64,000 nucleotides of DNA from Pseudolysinimonas kribbensis (GCF_030161895.1 NZ_BSVB01000001.1:2170001-2234000); one strand, 5' to 3'; counted from the first letter of the stretch, positions 7,789 to 19,572 are shown. Notes: generated by a model not told the origin, from the sequence alone. Program-made: numbers and translations.

Positions 7789-9902
7789 GTGGCACAGGAC
7801 GTGCTCACCGACCTCAAGAAGGTCCGCAACTTCGGCATCATGGCGCACATCGACGCCGGCAAGACGACGACGACCGAGCGGATCCTCTTCTACACCGGTG
7901 TCAACCACAAGATCGGCGAGGTGCACGACGGCGCCGCGACGATGGACTGGATGGCGCAGGAGCAGGAGCGCGGCATCACCATCACGTCGGCGGCGACCAC
8001 GTGCTTCTGGGAGGGCTACCAGCTCAACATCATCGACACGCCCGGACACGTGGACTTCACCGTCGAGGTGGAGCGCAACCTGCGCGTGCTCGACGGCGCG
8101 GTCGCCGTCTTCGACGGCAAGGAGGGCGTGGAGCCCCAGTCGGAGACCGTCTGGCGTCAGGCCGACAAGTACGACGTGCCGCGCATCTGCTTCGTCAACA
8201 AGATGGACAAGCTCGGCGCGGACTTCTACTTCACCGTCGACACGATCATCAAGCGCCTCGGCGCGAAGCCGCTCGTGATGCAGATCCCGATCGGCGCGGA
8301 GTCGTCGTTCGAAGGCGTCGTCGACCTGGTCTACATGCGCGCGCTCACCTGGCGCGGCGATGCCAAGGGCGACGTGAAGATGGGCGCCGAGTACGCCATC
8401 GAGGAGATCCCGGCCGACCTTCAGGCGAAGGCCGAGGAGTACCGCGCGGTGCTGCTCGAGACGGTCGCCGAGACGAGCGAGGAGCTTCTCGAGAAGTACT
8501 TCGCCGGCGAGGAGATCACCCCGAGGAGATCAAGGCCGCCGTCCGTCAGCTCACCATCGACAGCGCGCTGTACCCGGTGTTCTGCGGCTCGGCGTTCAAG
8601 AACCGCGGCGTGCAGCCGATGCTCGACGCGGTCGTGGACTATCTCCCGTCGCCGCTGGACATGCCGGCAGTCGAGGGACACGACATCCGCGACGAGGAGA
8701 AGGTCATCGAGCGTCACGCCGACGCCTCGGAGCCGTTCTCGGCGCTCGCCTTCAAGATCGCGGTGCACCCGTTCTTCGGACGACTCACCTACATCCGGGT
8801 GTACTCGGGCCACCTCGACACGGGCGCCCAGGTCATCAACTCGACCAAGGGCAAGAAGGAGCGCATCGGGAAGATCTTCCAGATGCACGCCAACAAGGAG
8901 AACCCGGTCGATCACGTGACCGCCGGGCACATCTACGCGGTCATCGGCCTCAAGGACACCACCACCGGTGACACCCTGAGCGACCCGAACGCGCAGGTGA
9001 TCCTCGAGTCGATGACGTTCCCGGAGCCGGTCATCGAGGTCGCGATCGAGCCCAAGACGAAGGCGGACCAGGAGAAGCTGGGCACCGCCATCCAGAAGCT
9101 CGCCGAAGAGGACCCGACGTTCCGCACCGAGCAGAACCAGGAGACCGGCCAGACCATCATCAAGGGCATGGGCGAGCTCCACCTCGACATCCTGGTCGAC
9201 CGCATGAAGCGGGAGTTCAACGTCGAGGCCAACGTGGGCAAGCCGCAAGTCGCCTACCGCGAGACGATCCGCCGCGCGGTCGAGAAGTACGACTACACCC
9301 ACAAGAAGCAGACGGGCGGCTCCGGCCAGTTCGCCAAGGTGCAGATCACGCTCGAGCCGCTCGAGGTGACCCCGGAGACCTCGTACGAGTTCGTGAACGC
9401 CGTCACCGGCGGTCGCGTGCCGCGCGAGTACATCCCCTCGGTCGATCACGGCATCCAGGACGCCATGCAGGTCGGCGTGCTGGCGGGCTACCCGACCGTG
9501 GGCGTCAAGGCGACCCTGGTCGACGGTGCCGCGCACGACGTGGACTCCTCCGAGATGGCGTTCAAGATCGCCGGCTCGATGGCGTACAAGGAGGCGGCCC
9601 GCAAGGCGCAGCCGGTGCTCCTCGAGCCGCTCATGGCGGTCGAGGTGCGCACGCCCGAGGAGTACATGGGCGACGTGATCGGCGACCTCAACTCGCGGCG
9701 CGGCCAGATCCAGTCGATGGATGACGCGACCGGCGTCAAGGTCGTCACCGCGAAGGTGCCGCTGTCGGAGATGTTCGGCTACGTCGGCGACCTGCGCTCG
9801 AAGACCTCGGGCCGGGCCGTCTACTCGATGACGTTCGACAGCTACTCCGAGGTGCCGAAGAACGTCGCCGACGAGATCGTGCTCAAGGGCAAGGGCGACT
9901 AG
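7789..9902 (+). CDS. fusA: Elongation factor G, one frame break
   Basis: Translocation GTPase, about 704 residues after repair. [15 protein letters not shown] is the P-loop, [17 protein letters not shown] is G3 and [10 protein letters not shown] is G4; domains II-V follow, with the family C-terminus. The frame is lost at the C-run 8519-8522; one more C gives [12 protein letters not shown] and restores the downstream frame to the stop at 9900-9902. fusA is essential and the rest of the protein is perfectly conserved, so the break is best read as a sequencing error. The start is GTG at 7789. tuf follows after 71 nt. Confidence 0.95.
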
Positions 9903-9973
9903 CTCAACAAGCCGGGGCGGCAGAGCCCCACTACAGTAAGTAACCGAAATCCGGATCCTGAGGAGGACCCACA

Positions 9974-11167
<1,194 letters not shown>

Positions 11168-11182
11168 TACCCGCACCACGCG

Positions 11183-11213
11183 AAGGGGTCGAGCCACACG
11201 GCTCGGCCCCTTT
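11183..11213 (+). terminator. Intrinsic terminator of the str operon
   Basis: AAGGGGTCGAGCC (11183-11195) pairs with GGCTCGGCCCCTT (11200-11212) through 13 bp including one G-U pair. The loop is ACAC and a short T-run follows. It sits 15 nt after the tuf stop. Confidence 0.85.
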
Positions 11214-11243
11214 CCGCGTCCCCGCTGACAACAGATCGTCTCT

Positions 11244-11285
11244 TTGCCATCCGACGCGCCCCGCGCGGATGCGATCGGATGGCAA
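11244..11285. promoter_or_regulatory. 11-bp inverted repeat upstream of the topoisomerase gene
   Basis: TTGCCATCCGA at 11244-11254 is the exact inverse complement of TCGGATGGCAA at 11275-11285, with 20 nt between. It lies about 75-115 bp upstream of the predicted -10 of the topoisomerase gene. It could be a repressor site or an RNA hairpin; the sequence does not decide. Confidence 0.4.
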
Positions 11286-11369
11286 GACGTCGTTCGGATG
11301 ATGCGGCCGACCTCTGGATTCCGGCTGGGCACTCGACGCACGGCCCGGGTCGCCGCATACCGTCGAGCC

Positions 11370-12338
11370 ATGCCGCGCCTGCGCCGATCCGATTCGAGCG
11401 GACCGGGCATCCGTCGCGTCCGCGCCGGTCGGGGCTTCTGGTATCGCGACGTCACGGGGCAGCGGGTGGACGACCCGGTGCTCCTCGACCGGATCGCGGC
11501 CCTCGCGATCCCGCCCGCCTGGACCGACGTGTGGATCGCGCCCTACGCCAACGGCCACATCCAGGCGACCGGCATCGACGTCGCAGGGCGCCACCAGTAC
11601 CTCTACCACCCGACCTGGCGCGAGCAGAAGGACCGCATCAAGTTCGACCGCGCCCTGACCCTTGCCGAGTCGCTGCCGGTCGCGCGGCGGGGCGTCACGC
11701 TCGATCTGCGGCGCGAAGGCCTCGGCCGGGAGCGCGTCCTCGCGGCGGCCTTCCGGATGCTCGACACGGGCAGCCTGCGGGTGGGGTCGGAGCGCTACGC
11801 GGACGAGCACGGCAGCTACGGCCTGTCGACGCTGCGGGGCGCGCACGCGAAGGTGCGCGGCGACGAGGTGCTGCTCGACTTCCCGGCCAAGAGCGGCAAG
11901 GAGTGGCGCAGCGAGATCCGGGATGCCGACCTCGCCGCCGTCGTCCGGGCGCTGAAGCGACGCGGCACTCGAGCGAAGCTGCTGGCCTGGCACGAGGACG
12001 GGCGATGGCATCCGGTGGCCGCGGCCGACATCAACGCGGATGTCCATGAGCGCACCGGCGGCGAGTTCACCGCGAAGGACTTCCGCACCCTGCACGGCAC
12101 GATCGCCGCGGCCGCCTCGCTCGCGCAGGCCGGGCCGAAGTCGTCGCCGACGGCCCGCAAGCGTGCCGTCGCGGAGGCGATGCGGGTCGCCGCCGCGGTG
12201 CTCGGCAACACCCCCGCCGTCGCCCGCGCCAGCTATGTCGACCCCCGGGTCGTCGACCTCTACGACGAGGGACGCACGATCGACCCGAACCGGCTGCACG
12301 CCGCCGAGAGCGAGCTCCGGGCGCTGCTTTTCGAGTAG
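11370..12338 (+). CDS. DNA topoisomerase IB
   Basis: Poxvirus-like type IB topoisomerase, predicted to relax supercoils by transient 3'-phosphotyrosine nicking. The 322 residues include an N-terminal clamp domain ([30 protein letters not shown]). The catalytic domain has [32 protein letters not shown] (Arg and His of the active site) and the C-terminal [17 protein letters not shown] carrying the probable nucleophilic Tyr. The start at 11370 is chosen because TACCGT at 11358-11363 lies exactly 6 nt upstream, suggesting a leaderless mRNA; the frame extends to TTG 11244 but without family similarity. It is a single-gene unit between the str and S10 operons. Confidence 0.9.
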   Translation: MPRLRRSDSSGPGIRRVRAGRGFWYRDVTGQRVDDPVLLDRIAALAIPPAWTDVWIAPYANGHIQATGIDVAGRHQYLYHPTWREQKDRIKFDRALTLAESLPVARRGVTLDLRREGLGRERVLAAAFRMLDTGSLRVGSERYADEHGSYGLSTLRGAHAKVRGDEVLLDFPAKSGKEWRSEIRDADLAAVVRALKRRGTRAKLLAWHEDGRWHPVAAADINADVHERTGGEFTAKDFRTLHGTIAAAASLAQAGPKSSPTARKRAVAEAMRVAAAVLGNTPAVARASYVDPRVVDLYDEGRTIDPNRLHAAESELRALLFE

Positions 12339-12382
12339 CGTCAGCTGACCGCTCAGGCCGACAACCGGCGCCCGAGACGGTC

Positions 12383-12442
12383 GCCGGGGCGTGTCGCCGT
12401 GGAGGTCCGAAAGGACCTCCACCTTCAGGCGACACGCCCGGC
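12383..12442. terminator. Long bipartite hairpin after the topoisomerase gene
   Basis: The outer stem GGGCGTGTCGCC pairs with GGCGACACGCCC (12 bp). The inner stem GTGGAGGTCC pairs with GGACCTCCAC (10 bp) around a GAAA loop, and CTTCA is bulged on the 3' side. It lies 45 nt after the stop and directly before the S10 promoter region, so it probably insulates the two units. Confidence 0.7.
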
Positions 12443-12750
12443 TTGCAGCACCTCCCGGGGTGTGGCAAACTCTTCTAGTTCAATACGCCGCGCCTCGCGC
12501 GCGGTTCACTGCCAGAGCAGTGCACAGCCCCGAGTAATCGCCGGGCTGGGCCGCGGGTAGAAGAACACAGCTTCAATCGAACCCCGATCCTTCGTGGGAG
12601 ACGTGTGTGCCGCGTGCACGACACGCCCGACCGCGGGGTGCGAAGGGGCTTTGACAGAAGAACAGCGGTGCGCGAACAGCAGTGTCGCGCGGGTGCGGAC
12701 CGGAACCGGAGACGGGGACGGGACCGCGCATGGAACGAGAGAGAGAACGC
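12443..12750 (+). promoter_or_regulatory. Promoter and long leader of the S10 operon
   Basis: TTGCAG (12443-12448) and CAAACT (12466-12471) are spaced by 17 nt and could be the S10 promoter. About 270 nt of leader follow, with a perfect small hairpin CACTGC-CAGA-GCAGTG at 12507-12522 and a further stem near 12527-12548. An isolated TTGACA lies at 12651-12656 without a convincing -10. No coding sequence is seen in the 412-bp gap. A leader this long could hold autogenous control of the operon. Confidence 0.45.
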
Positions 12751-13059
12751 ATGGCGGGACAGAAGATCCGCATCCGGCTGAAGTCGTACGACCACGCCGG
12801 ACTCGACGCGTCGGCACGCAAGATCGTCGACACCGTGACCCGCGCGGGCGCGACGGTGGTCGGCCCGGTGCCGCTGCCCACGGAGAAGAACGTGGTCGTC
12901 GTGATCCGTTCCCCTCACAAGTACAAGGACTCCCGCGAGCACTTCGAGAAGCGCACCCACAAGCGGCTCATCGACATCATCGACCCGACGCCCAAGGCCG
13001 TCGACTCGCTGATGCGTCTCGATCTGCCCGCTGACGTCAACATCGAGATCAAGCTCTAA
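12751..13059 (+). CDS. rpsJ: 30S ribosomal protein S10
   Basis: Small-subunit head protein and antitermination factor NusE, 102 residues. The conserved [15 protein letters not shown] start fixes the initiation codon at 12751; an upstream in-frame ATG at 12730 would add a low-complexity RERER stretch not found in the family. AGAGAGAA precedes the start. First gene of the S10 operon, 10 nt before rplC. Confidence 0.97.
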   Translation: MAGQKIRIRLKSYDHAGLDASARKIVDTVTRAGATVVGPVPLPTEKNVVVVIRSPHKYKDSREHFEKRTHKRLIDIIDPTPKAVDSLMRLDLPADVNIEIKL

Positions 13060-13069
13060 GGACCCCGCC

Positions 13070-13720
13070 ATGACTGCAGTCAAGACGACCAAGGGTCTGC
13101 TCGGCACCAAGCTCGGTATGACCCAGGTCTGGGACGCCGACAACCGGCTCGTCCCCGTGACCGTCGTCCAGATCACTCCGAACGTCGTGACCCAGGTCCG
13201 CTCGGAGGAGAAGGACGGCTACACCGCCGTGCAGATCGCCTACGGCGTGATCGACCCGCGCAAGGTGAACAAGCCGAGCACCGGCCACTTCGACAAGGCG
13301 GGCGTCACGCCCCGCCGACACCTCACCGAGGTCCGCACCTCCGACGCTGCCGAGTACAGCCTCGGTCAGGAGCTCGCGGTGGACATCTTCGAGGCCGGCC
13401 AGCTGGTCGACGTCGTCGGCACGAGCAAGGGCAAGGGCTTCGCCGGCGTCATGAAGCGCCACAACTTCAAGGGCGTCTCGTCCAGCCACGGTTCGCACCG
13501 CAACCACCGCAAGCCCGGTTCGATCGGCGCGTCCTCGACGCCCTCGCGCGTGTTCAAGGGCATGCGGATGGCGGGCCGCATGGGCGGCGAGCGCGTCACC
13601 GTGCAGGGCCTCGCGGTCCACTCGGTCGACGCCGAGAAGGGCCTCCTCCTGGTCAAGGGCGCCGTCCCCGGCGCCCGCGGCCGCATCGTCTTCGTCCGTA
13701 CCGCCGTGAAGGGGGCCTGA
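13070..13720 (+). CDS. rplC: 50S ribosomal protein L3
   Basis: Early-assembly 23S rRNA binder near the peptidyl-transferase centre, 216 residues. [14 protein letters not shown], the tip-loop region [16 protein letters not shown] and [13 protein letters not shown] are the conserved landmarks. The gene follows rpsJ in the standard order and is separated from rplD by 2 nt. Confidence 0.97.
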   Translation: MTAVKTTKGLLGTKLGMTQVWDADNRLVPVTVVQITPNVVTQVRSEEKDGYTAVQIAYGVIDPRKVNKPSTGHFDKAGVTPRRHLTEVRTSDAAEYSLGQELAVDIFEAGQLVDVVGTSKGKGFAGVMKRHNFKGVSSSHGSHRNHRKPGSIGASSTPSRVFKGMRMAGRMGGERVTVQGLAVHSVDAEKGLLLVKGAVPGARGRIVFVRTAVKGA

Positions 13721-13722
13721 CC

Positions 13723-14367
13723 ATGGCTGCTGTCGACGTCGTCGACGCGACCGGCAAGAAGACCGGTTCCGTGGAGCTGCCCGCGCAGCTCTTCGACGTG
13801 ACCCCGAACGTGCCGCTCATCCACCAGGTGGTGACCGCGCAGCTCGCGGCCGCCCGCCAGGGCACCCACTCCACCAAGAACCGCGGCGAGGTCTCCGGAT
13901 CGGGTGTCAAGCCGTTCAAGCAGAAGGGCACCGGCCGCAGCCGTCAAGGTTCGGTCCGCGCCCCGGAGCACCGCGGCGGCGGTATCGTGCACGGCCCTGT
14001 GCCGCGCGACTACGCCCAGCGCACCCCCAAGAAGATGATCGCCTCCGCGCTGCTGGGTCTGCTCAGCGACCGCGCTCGTGGCGAGCGTCTGCACGTGGTG
14101 TCGGTGCTCGGCGGCGAGACGCCGTCGACCAAGTCGGCCGTCGCGCAGCTCGACGCCCTCGGCGCCGTGCGCAACGTGCTCATCGTGCTCGCGCGCGGTG
14201 ACGAGGCCGGGTACAAGAGCGTCCGGAACATCCCGGAGATCCACGTGCTGTTCGCCGACCAGCTGAATGCGTACGACGTCGTGACCAGCGACGACATCGT
14301 CTTCACCAAGGCGGCTTTCGACTCCTTCGTGGAGTCCCGGAGCAAGACCGAGGAGGCTGCCAAGTGA
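13723..14367 (+). CDS. rplD: 50S ribosomal protein L4
   Basis: 23S rRNA domain I binder and exit-tunnel constriction protein, 214 residues. The tunnel loop region [20 protein letters not shown] and [13 protein letters not shown] are intact. Its end overlaps the rplW start (GTGA, 14364-14367). In some bacteria L4 represses its own operon; the long S10 leader here would permit that, but this is not shown. Confidence 0.97.
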   Translation: MAAVDVVDATGKKTGSVELPAQLFDVTPNVPLIHQVVTAQLAAARQGTHSTKNRGEVSGSGVKPFKQKGTGRSRQGSVRAPEHRGGGIVHGPVPRDYAQRTPKKMIASALLGLLSDRARGERLHVVSVLGGETPSTKSAVAQLDALGAVRNVLIVLARGDEAGYKSVRNIPEIHVLFADQLNAYDVVTSDDIVFTKAAFDSFVESRSKTEEAAK

Positions 14368-14663
14368 GCGGCTACAACAAGGACCCGCGCGACGTCATCC
14401 TCGCGCCGGTCGTGAGCGAGAAGAGCTACGGGCTCATCGACGAGGGCAAGTACACCTTCATCGTCGACCCCCGCTCGAACAAGACCGAGATCAAACTGGC
14501 GATCGAGAAGATCTTCGGCGTCAAGGTCGACTCGGTGAACACCCTCAACCGCACGGGCAAGGCCCAGCGCACCAGCCGGGGCATCGGCAAGCGCAAGGAC
14601 ACCAAGCGCGCGATCGTCACCCTCAAGTCCGGCTCGATCGACATCTTCACGGCTGTCGGCTAG
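14364..14663 (+). CDS. rplW: 50S ribosomal protein L23
   Basis: Exit-tunnel rim protein and docking site for trigger factor and SRP, 99 residues. [23 protein letters not shown] and the [17 protein letters not shown] loop match the family. The start is a GTG overlapping the rplD stop, so the two are probably coupled in translation. Confidence 0.96.
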   Translation: MSGYNKDPRDVILAPVVSEKSYGLIDEGKYTFIVDPRSNKTEIKLAIEKIFGVKVDSVNTLNRTGKAQRTSRGIGKRKDTKRAIVTLKSGSIDIFTAVG

Positions 14664-14680
14664 GGGCAGGGAGAACAACC

Positions 14681-15520
14681 ATGGCCATTCGCAATTACAA
14701 GCCGACCACCCCGGGTCGTCGCGGCTCGTCGGTCGCCGACTTCGCCGAGATCACCCGGTCGACGCCCGAGAAGTCGCTGCTGCGTCCGCTCCCGAAGACG
14801 GGCGGCCGCAACAACGCCGGCCGGATCACCACCCGCCACATCGGCGGAGGGCACAAGCGCCAGTACCGCGTGATCGACTTCAAGCGCAACGACAAGGACG
14901 GCGTCAACGCCAAGGTCGCGCACATCGAGTACGACCCGAACCGCACGGCGCGCATCGCGCTGCTGCACTTCGTGGACGGCACGAAGCGCTACATCATCGC
15001 GCCGAACAAGCTCAACCAGGGCGACATCGTCGAGAGCGGCCCGGGCGCCGACATCAAGCCGGGCAACAACCTGCCGCTCAAGAACATCCCGGTCGGCACG
15101 GTCGTGCACGCGATCGAGCTCAAGCCCGGCGGGGGCGCCAAGCTCGCCCGCTCGGCCGGCTCCAGCGTGCGCCTCGTCGCCAAGGACGGCCCGTACGCCC
15201 AGCTGCGCCTGCCCTCGGGCGAGGTCCGCAACGTCGACGTGCGCTGCCGCGCGACGATCGGCGAGGTCGGCAACGCCGAGCAGTCGAACATCAACTGGGG
15301 CAAGGCGGGCCGCAACCGCTGGAAGGGCATCCGCCCGACCGTCCGCGGTGTGGCCATGAACCCGATCGACCACCCGCACGGTGGTGGTGAGGGCAAGACC
15401 TCCGGTGGTCGTCATCCGGTGAGCCCGTGGGGTCAGCCCGAGGGTCGCACCCGGCACCCCCACAAGGAGAGCGACAAGCTCATCATCCGTCGTCGCACCG
15501 TCGGCAAGAAGCGCAAGTAG
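14681..15520 (+). CDS. rplB: 50S ribosomal protein L2
   Basis: Subunit-bridge protein next to the peptidyl-transferase centre, 279 residues, full length. The C-terminal signature [18 protein letters not shown] and the [13 protein letters not shown]-terminus are present. AGGGAGAA precedes the ATG at 14681. Located between rplW and rpsS as usual. Confidence 0.98.
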   Translation: MAIRNYKPTTPGRRGSSVADFAEITRSTPEKSLLRPLPKTGGRNNAGRITTRHIGGGHKRQYRVIDFKRNDKDGVNAKVAHIEYDPNRTARIALLHFVDGTKRYIIAPNKLNQGDIVESGPGADIKPGNNLPLKNIPVGTVVHAIELKPGGGAKLARSAGSSVRLVAKDGPYAQLRLPSGEVRNVDVRCRATIGEVGNAEQSNINWGKAGRNRWKGIRPTVRGVAMNPIDHPHGGGEGKTSGGRHPVSPWGQPEGRTRHPHKESDKLIIRRRTVGKKRK

Positions 15521-15550
15521 CCAGGGCTCGAGAAGGAAGCAGCGAAGAGA

Positions 15551-15832
15551 ATGCCGCGCAGTCTTAAGAAGGGCCCGTTCGTCGACGAGCACCTGCTCCG
15601 CAAGGTCTCGACTCAGAACGAGGCCAACACCAAGAACGTGATCCGCACGTGGTCGCGCCGCTCCATGATCGTGCCCTCGATGCTCGGTCACACGATCGCG
15701 GTGCACGACGGTCGCAAGCACATCCCCGTCTTCGTCACCGAGACGATGGTCGGCCACAAGCTCGGCGAGTTCGCGCCGACCCGCACCTTCCGCGGCCACG
15801 AGAAGGACGACCGGAAGGGACGGCGTCGCTGA
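15551..15832 (+). CDS. rpsS: 30S ribosomal protein S19
   Basis: Head protein that forms a complex with S13, 93 residues. [33 protein letters not shown] and [12 protein letters not shown] are standard. Its TGA overlaps the rplV ATG (TGATG, 15830-15834). Confidence 0.97.
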   Translation: MPRSLKKGPFVDEHLLRKVSTQNEANTKNVIRTWSRRSMIVPSMLGHTIAVHDGRKHIPVFVTETMVGHKLGEFAPTRTFRGHEKDDRKGRRR

Positions 15833-16203
15833 TGGTCCAGTCGATCGCACGCGTGAAGCACATCCGCGTCACGCCCCAGAAGGCGCGTCGCGTCGTGGAC
15901 CTCATCCGCGGCAAGCAGGCGCAGGAGGCCCTGGCCATCCTGAAGTTCGCACCCCAGTCGGCGAGCGAGCCGGTCTACAAGCTGGTCGCGTCCGCCATCG
16001 CCAACGCGCGGGTCAAGGCGGATGCCAGCAACAGCTACCTCGACGAGCAGGACCTGGTCGTGCACCGGGCCTACGTCGACGAGGGCACGACACTGAAGCG
16101 GTTCCAGCCGCGCGCCCAGGGCCGCGCATTCCGCATCAACAAGCGCACGAGCCACATCACCGTCGAGCTCGCAACACCCGATGAGTTCGGAGGGACCAAG
16201 TAA
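15832..16203 (+). CDS. rplV: 50S ribosomal protein L22
   Basis: Protein contacting all 23S domains, with a loop lining the exit tunnel; 123 residues. [20 protein letters not shown] and the loop [18 protein letters not shown] are conserved. ATG at 15832 is the family start and overlaps the rpsS stop; the frame continues upstream only as an out-of-frame reading of rpsS. The stop overlaps rpsC (TAATG). Confidence 0.97.
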   Translation: MVQSIARVKHIRVTPQKARRVVDLIRGKQAQEALAILKFAPQSASEPVYKLVASAIANARVKADASNSYLDEQDLVVHRAYVDEGTTLKRFQPRAQGRAFRINKRTSHITVELATPDEFGGTK

Positions 16204-16958
16204 TGGGCCAGAAGGTCAACCCGTACGGCTTCCGTCTGGGGATCACCACCGACCATGTGTCGCGGTGGTTCTCCGACTCGACCAAGCCCGGCCAGCGCTA
16301 CGCCGACTACGTGGCGGAGGACGTCAGGATCCGTCGCCTGCTGACGAAGCGCCTCGACCGCGCCGGCGTCGCCAAGATCGAGATCGAGCGCACCCGCGAC
16401 CGGGTCCGCGTCGACATCCACACCGCCCGCCCGGGCATCGTGATCGGCCGCCGCGGCGCCGAGGCCGAGGCGATCCGCTCCGACCTCGAGAAGCTCACCG
16501 GCAAGCAGATCCAGCTCAACATCCTCGAGGTGAAGAACCCCGAGGCGGAGGCTCAGCTCGTCGCGCAGGGCATCGCCGAGCAGCTCAGCGCGCGCGTGGC
16601 CTTCCGCCGCGCGATGCGCAAGGGTCTGCAGGGCGCGCAGCGCGCCGGCGCCAAGGGCGTCCGGATCCAGGTGTCCGGCCGCCTGGGCGGCGCCGAGATG
16701 AGCCGGTCGGAGTTCTACCGCGAGGGCCGGGTGCCGCTGCACACGCTCCGCGCGAACATCGACTACGGCTTCTACGAGGCCCGCACGACCTTCGGCCGGA
16801 TCGGCGTGAAGGTCTGGATCTACAAGGGCGATATCACCAACAAGGAGCTCGCTCGCGAGCAGGCGGCCCAGAAGTCGTCGCGCCCGGAGCGTCGTGACGG
16901 CGGCCGTGGCCGCGGTCCGCGCGCCGAGCAGCCCGCCACCGCAGGAGCCGAGGCGTAA
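16203..16958 (+). CDS. rpsC: 30S ribosomal protein S3
   Basis: KH-domain protein at the mRNA entry site, 251 residues. [14 protein letters not shown] starts it, [15 protein letters not shown] is the KH loop, and [11 protein letters not shown] ends the conserved core. The last 35 residues or so are an Arg/Gly/Ala-rich tail of the kind seen in actinobacterial S3 proteins. ATG overlaps the rplV stop. Confidence 0.97.
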   Translation: MGQKVNPYGFRLGITTDHVSRWFSDSTKPGQRYADYVAEDVRIRRLLTKRLDRAGVAKIEIERTRDRVRVDIHTARPGIVIGRRGAEAEAIRSDLEKLTGKQIQLNILEVKNPEAEAQLVAQGIAEQLSARVAFRRAMRKGLQGAQRAGAKGVRIQVSGRLGGAEMSRSEFYREGRVPLHTLRANIDYGFYEARTTFGRIGVKVWIYKGDITNKELAREQAAQKSSRPERRDGGRGRGPRAEQPATAGAEA

Positions 16959-16960
16959 CC

Positions 16961-17380
16961 ATGCTCATTCCCCGCAAGGTCAAGCACCGCAAGCAGCACC
17001 ACCCCGGACGGGATGGGGCCGCGACCGGTGGCACGAAGGTCAGCTTCGGCGAGTTCGGCATCCAGGCCATCACGCCGGCGTACGTGACCAACCGCCAGAT
17101 CGAGTCAGCGCGTATCGCGATGACCCGTCACATCAAGCGCGGCGGCAAGGTGTGGATCAACATCTACCCGGACCGCCCGATCACCAAGAAGCCCGCCGAG
17201 ACCCGCATGGGTTCCGGTAAGGGCTCGCCGGAGTGGTGGGTCGCGAACGTGAAGCCGGGCCGCGTGCTGTTCGAGGTCGCCGGTGTCGATGAGGGACTCG
17301 CCCGCGAGGCCCTCATGCGAGCGATCCACAAGCTGCCGCTGAAGGCGCGCATCATCAAGCGTGAGGAGGGCGACGCCTGA
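16961..17380 (+). CDS. rplP: 50S ribosomal protein L16
   Basis: Large-subunit protein that positions the acceptor end of A-site tRNA, 139 residues. [39 protein letters not shown] and [18 protein letters not shown] are textbook motifs. It starts 2 nt after rpsC and ends overlapping rpmC. Confidence 0.97.
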   Translation: MLIPRKVKHRKQHHPGRDGAATGGTKVSFGEFGIQAITPAYVTNRQIESARIAMTRHIKRGGKVWINIYPDRPITKKPAETRMGSGKGSPEWWVANVKPGRVLFEVAGVDEGLAREALMRAIHKLPLKARIIKREEGDA

Positions 17381-17721
17381 TGGCCGTCGGATCCAAGGAG
17401 CTCGGCACCGTCGAGCTCGACACCTTCGAGAACGATCGTCTGGTCGACGAGCTCAAGAAGGCCAAGGAGGAGCTGTTCAACCTGCGCTTCCAGTCGGCCA
17501 CCGGGCAGCTCGAGAGCCACGGGCGCCTGCGCGCGGTCAAGCGCGACATCGCCCGTATCTACACCGTGATCCGCGAGCGCGAGCTCGGCATCCGGCCGAC
17601 TCCGGTCGCCGTCGAGACGCCGGCCAAGCCGAAGCGCGGATCCAAGAAGGCCGAGACCACCGAGGCGCCCGCCGACGAGGTCACGACCGACGAGAACACC
17701 GCCGAGGAGGCGAGCAAGTAA
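17380..17721 (+). CDS. rpmC: 50S ribosomal protein L29 with acidic C-terminal tail
   Basis: Exit-tunnel rim protein. Residues 1-75 are a normal L29 helical hairpin ([34 protein letters not shown]). About 38 further residues, rich in Glu, Thr and Ala, form a disordered-looking tail, making 113 residues instead of the usual 65-80. The reading frame and the downstream TAATG overlap with rpsQ show the extension is genuinely encoded. Confidence 0.95.
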   Translation: MAVGSKELGTVELDTFENDRLVDELKKAKEELFNLRFQSATGQLESHGRLRAVKRDIARIYTVIRERELGIRPTPVAVETPAKPKRGSKKAETTEAPADEVTTDENTAEEASK

Positions 17722-18158
17722 TGGCGAAGGCAACCGAGAAGCCCGAGGCTGCGGAGGCCACGGCTGCTGCGGAGAAGGCTCCGGCCAAGAAGCCGGCCGC
17801 CAAGGCCGCGCCGAAGGCCGCTGCCCCGAAGGCCGAGAAGGCCGACGCCGCTGCGGCCGAGGTGTCGGGTCACGAGCACTCCGCGCACGACGTGCGCGAC
17901 GCGAGCGCTCGCGGCTACCGCAAGGCGCGCCGCGGCTACGTGACCAGCGACAAGATGGAGAAGACCATCGTCGTCGAGGTCGAGGACCGCGTGAAGCACC
18001 CGCTGTACGGCAAGGTCATCCGCCGCACCAGCAAGGTGAAGGTGCACGACGAGGCCAACAGCGCCGGCATCGGCGACCTCGTGCTCATCAATGAGACCCG
18101 TCCGACCTCGGCCACCAAGCGGTGGCGTCTGGTCGAGATCCTCGAGAAGGCGAAGTAG
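17721..18158 (+). CDS. rpsQ: 30S ribosomal protein S17 with long Ala/Lys-rich N-terminus
   Basis: Primary 16S rRNA binder. The conserved OB-fold core begins near residue 65 ([19 protein letters not shown]) and ends normally at LVEILEKAK. Ahead of it lie about 60 residues dominated by Ala, Lys, Pro and Glu, so the protein is 145 residues instead of about 90. ATG 17721 overlaps the rpmC stop. No alternative start codon immediately before the core has a better ribosome binding site. Confidence 0.93.
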   Translation: MAKATEKPEAAEATAAAEKAPAKKPAAKAAPKAAAPKAEKADAAAAEVSGHEHSAHDVRDASARGYRKARRGYVTSDKMEKTIVVEVEDRVKHPLYGKVIRRTSKVKVHDEANSAGIGDLVLINETRPTSATKRWRLVEILEKAK

Positions 18159-18161
18159 GCC

Positions 18162-18530
18162 ATGCTTCAGCAGGAATCCCGCGTCAAGGTCGCCGACAAC
18201 ACCGGCGCCAAGGAGCTGCTCACCATCCGCGTGCTCGGCGGCTCCGGCCGTCGCTACGCCGGTCTCGGCGACGTCATCGTCGCGACCGTCAAGGACGCGA
18301 TCCCGGGCGGCAACGTCAAGAAGGGTGATGTCGTCAAGGCGGTCATCGTCCGGACCAAGAAGGAGACCCGCCGTCCCGACGGCTCCTACATCAAGTTCGA
18401 CGAGAACGCCGCCGTCATCCTCAAGTCGGATGGCGACCCGCGCGGTACCCGCATCTTCGGACCCGTCGGTCGCGAGCTCCGCGACAAGCGGTTCATGAAG
18501 ATCATCTCGCTGGCCCCGGAGGTCATCTAA
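18162..18530 (+). CDS. rplN: 50S ribosomal protein L14
   Basis: Subunit-interface protein, 122 residues. [20 protein letters not shown] and [14 protein letters not shown] are conserved. First gene of the spc section, 3 nt after rpsQ and 3 nt before rplX, with no terminator between, so S10 and spc genes are probably one transcription unit. Confidence 0.97.
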   Translation: MLQQESRVKVADNTGAKELLTIRVLGGSGRRYAGLGDVIVATVKDAIPGGNVKKGDVVKAVIVRTKKETRRPDGSYIKFDENAAVILKSDGDPRGTRIFGPVGRELRDKRFMKIISLAPEVI

Positions 18531-18533
18531 CTC

Positions 18534-18893
18534 ATGGCGAACATCCGTAAGGGCGACCTCGTCCAGGTCATCACCGGTCCGACTCAGGATCGCGGTGGCG
18601 ACCGTGGCAAGCAGGGCAAGGTCATCGAGATCCTCAAGGATCAGGACCGCATCGTGGTCGAGGGCGTCAACTACGTCACGAAGCACGTGAAGGTCGGCCA
18701 GACCCAGCGCGGCACGAAGACCGGTGGCATCGAGACCCATGAGGCCCCGATCCACATCTCAAACGTGCAGCTCGTCGACCCCAAGTCGAAGAAGCCGACC
18801 CGCATCGGATTCCGCGAGGAGACGGTGGAGAAGGACGGCGTGAAGAAGACCGTTCGCGTTCGGTACGCGAAGAAGTCCGGAGAGAAGTTCTGA
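18534..18893 (+). CDS. rplX: 50S ribosomal protein L24
   Basis: Assembly initiator protein, 119 residues. [20 protein letters not shown] and the KOW motif [10 protein letters not shown] are present, with KSGEKF at the C-terminus. TGATG overlap with rplE. Confidence 0.96.
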   Translation: MANIRKGDLVQVITGPTQDRGGDRGKQGKVIEILKDQDRIVVEGVNYVTKHVKVGQTQRGTKTGGIETHEAPIHISNVQLVDPKSKKPTRIGFREETVEKDGVKKTVRVRYAKKSGEKF

Positions 18894-19483
18894 TGGCCAA
18901 GGCGACTGCCGCGGAGACTGGCACCACCCAGCCCCGCCTCAAGCAGAAGTACCGCTCCGAGATCGCTCCGGCGCTCGCGGAGGAGTTCGGCTTCACCAAC
19001 CCGCACCAGGTGCCGGGGATCGTCAAGATCGTCGTCAACACCGGTGTCGGCGAGGCCGCGCGGGACTCCAAGGTGATCGACGGCGCGGTCAAGGACCTCG
19101 CCCTCATCACCGGCCAGAAGCCGCAGGTCACCAAGGCGCGCGTCTCGATCGCGCAGTTCAAGCTGCGCGAAGGGATGCCGATCGGCGCCCACGTGACGCT
19201 GCGCGGCGACCGGGCGTGGGAGTTCCTCGACCGCCTGCTGTCGCTGGCCCTGCCGCGCATCCGCGACTTCCGCGGGCTCTCGGACAAGCAGTTCGACGGC
19301 AACGGCAACTACACCTTCGGCGTGGCCGAGCAGTCGATCTTCCACGAGATCGACCAGGACCAGATCGACCGCGTGCGCGGCTTCGACATCACGGTCGTGA
19401 CCACCGCGAAGACGGACGACGAGGGTCGCGCGCTCCTGCGCCGCCTCGGCTTCCCCTTCCGGAACCAGGACGCCGCGGCCTAG
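18893..19483 (+). CDS. rplE: 50S ribosomal protein L5
   Basis: 5S rRNA binder in the central protuberance, 196 residues. [36 protein letters not shown] and [16 protein letters not shown] are landmarks. The gene is followed by rpsH rather than rpsN, which many bacteria carry at this point. Confidence 0.97.
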   Translation: MAKATAAETGTTQPRLKQKYRSEIAPALAEEFGFTNPHQVPGIVKIVVNTGVGEAARDSKVIDGAVKDLALITGQKPQVTKARVSIAQFKLREGMPIGAHVTLRGDRAWEFLDRLLSLALPRIRDFRGLSDKQFDGNGNYTFGVAEQSIFHEIDQDQIDRVRGFDITVVTTAKTDDEGRALLRRLGFPFRNQDAAA

Positions 19484-19572
19484 CCGCGTCGCCCACCCAT
19501 CCAGGTCGGCCGGGCCATCCCCCAGGGCACTGTCCCCGAGTCGATACCAGATAGAAGAGAAGAGACAATCCC

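Noticed and set aside
8519-8523. Programmed frameshift in fusA or other broken essential genes
   Set aside because: No slippery heptamer, downstream pseudoknot or early in-frame stop arrangement is shared, and the same one-base loss recurs in many unrelated genes. Sequence error is simpler.
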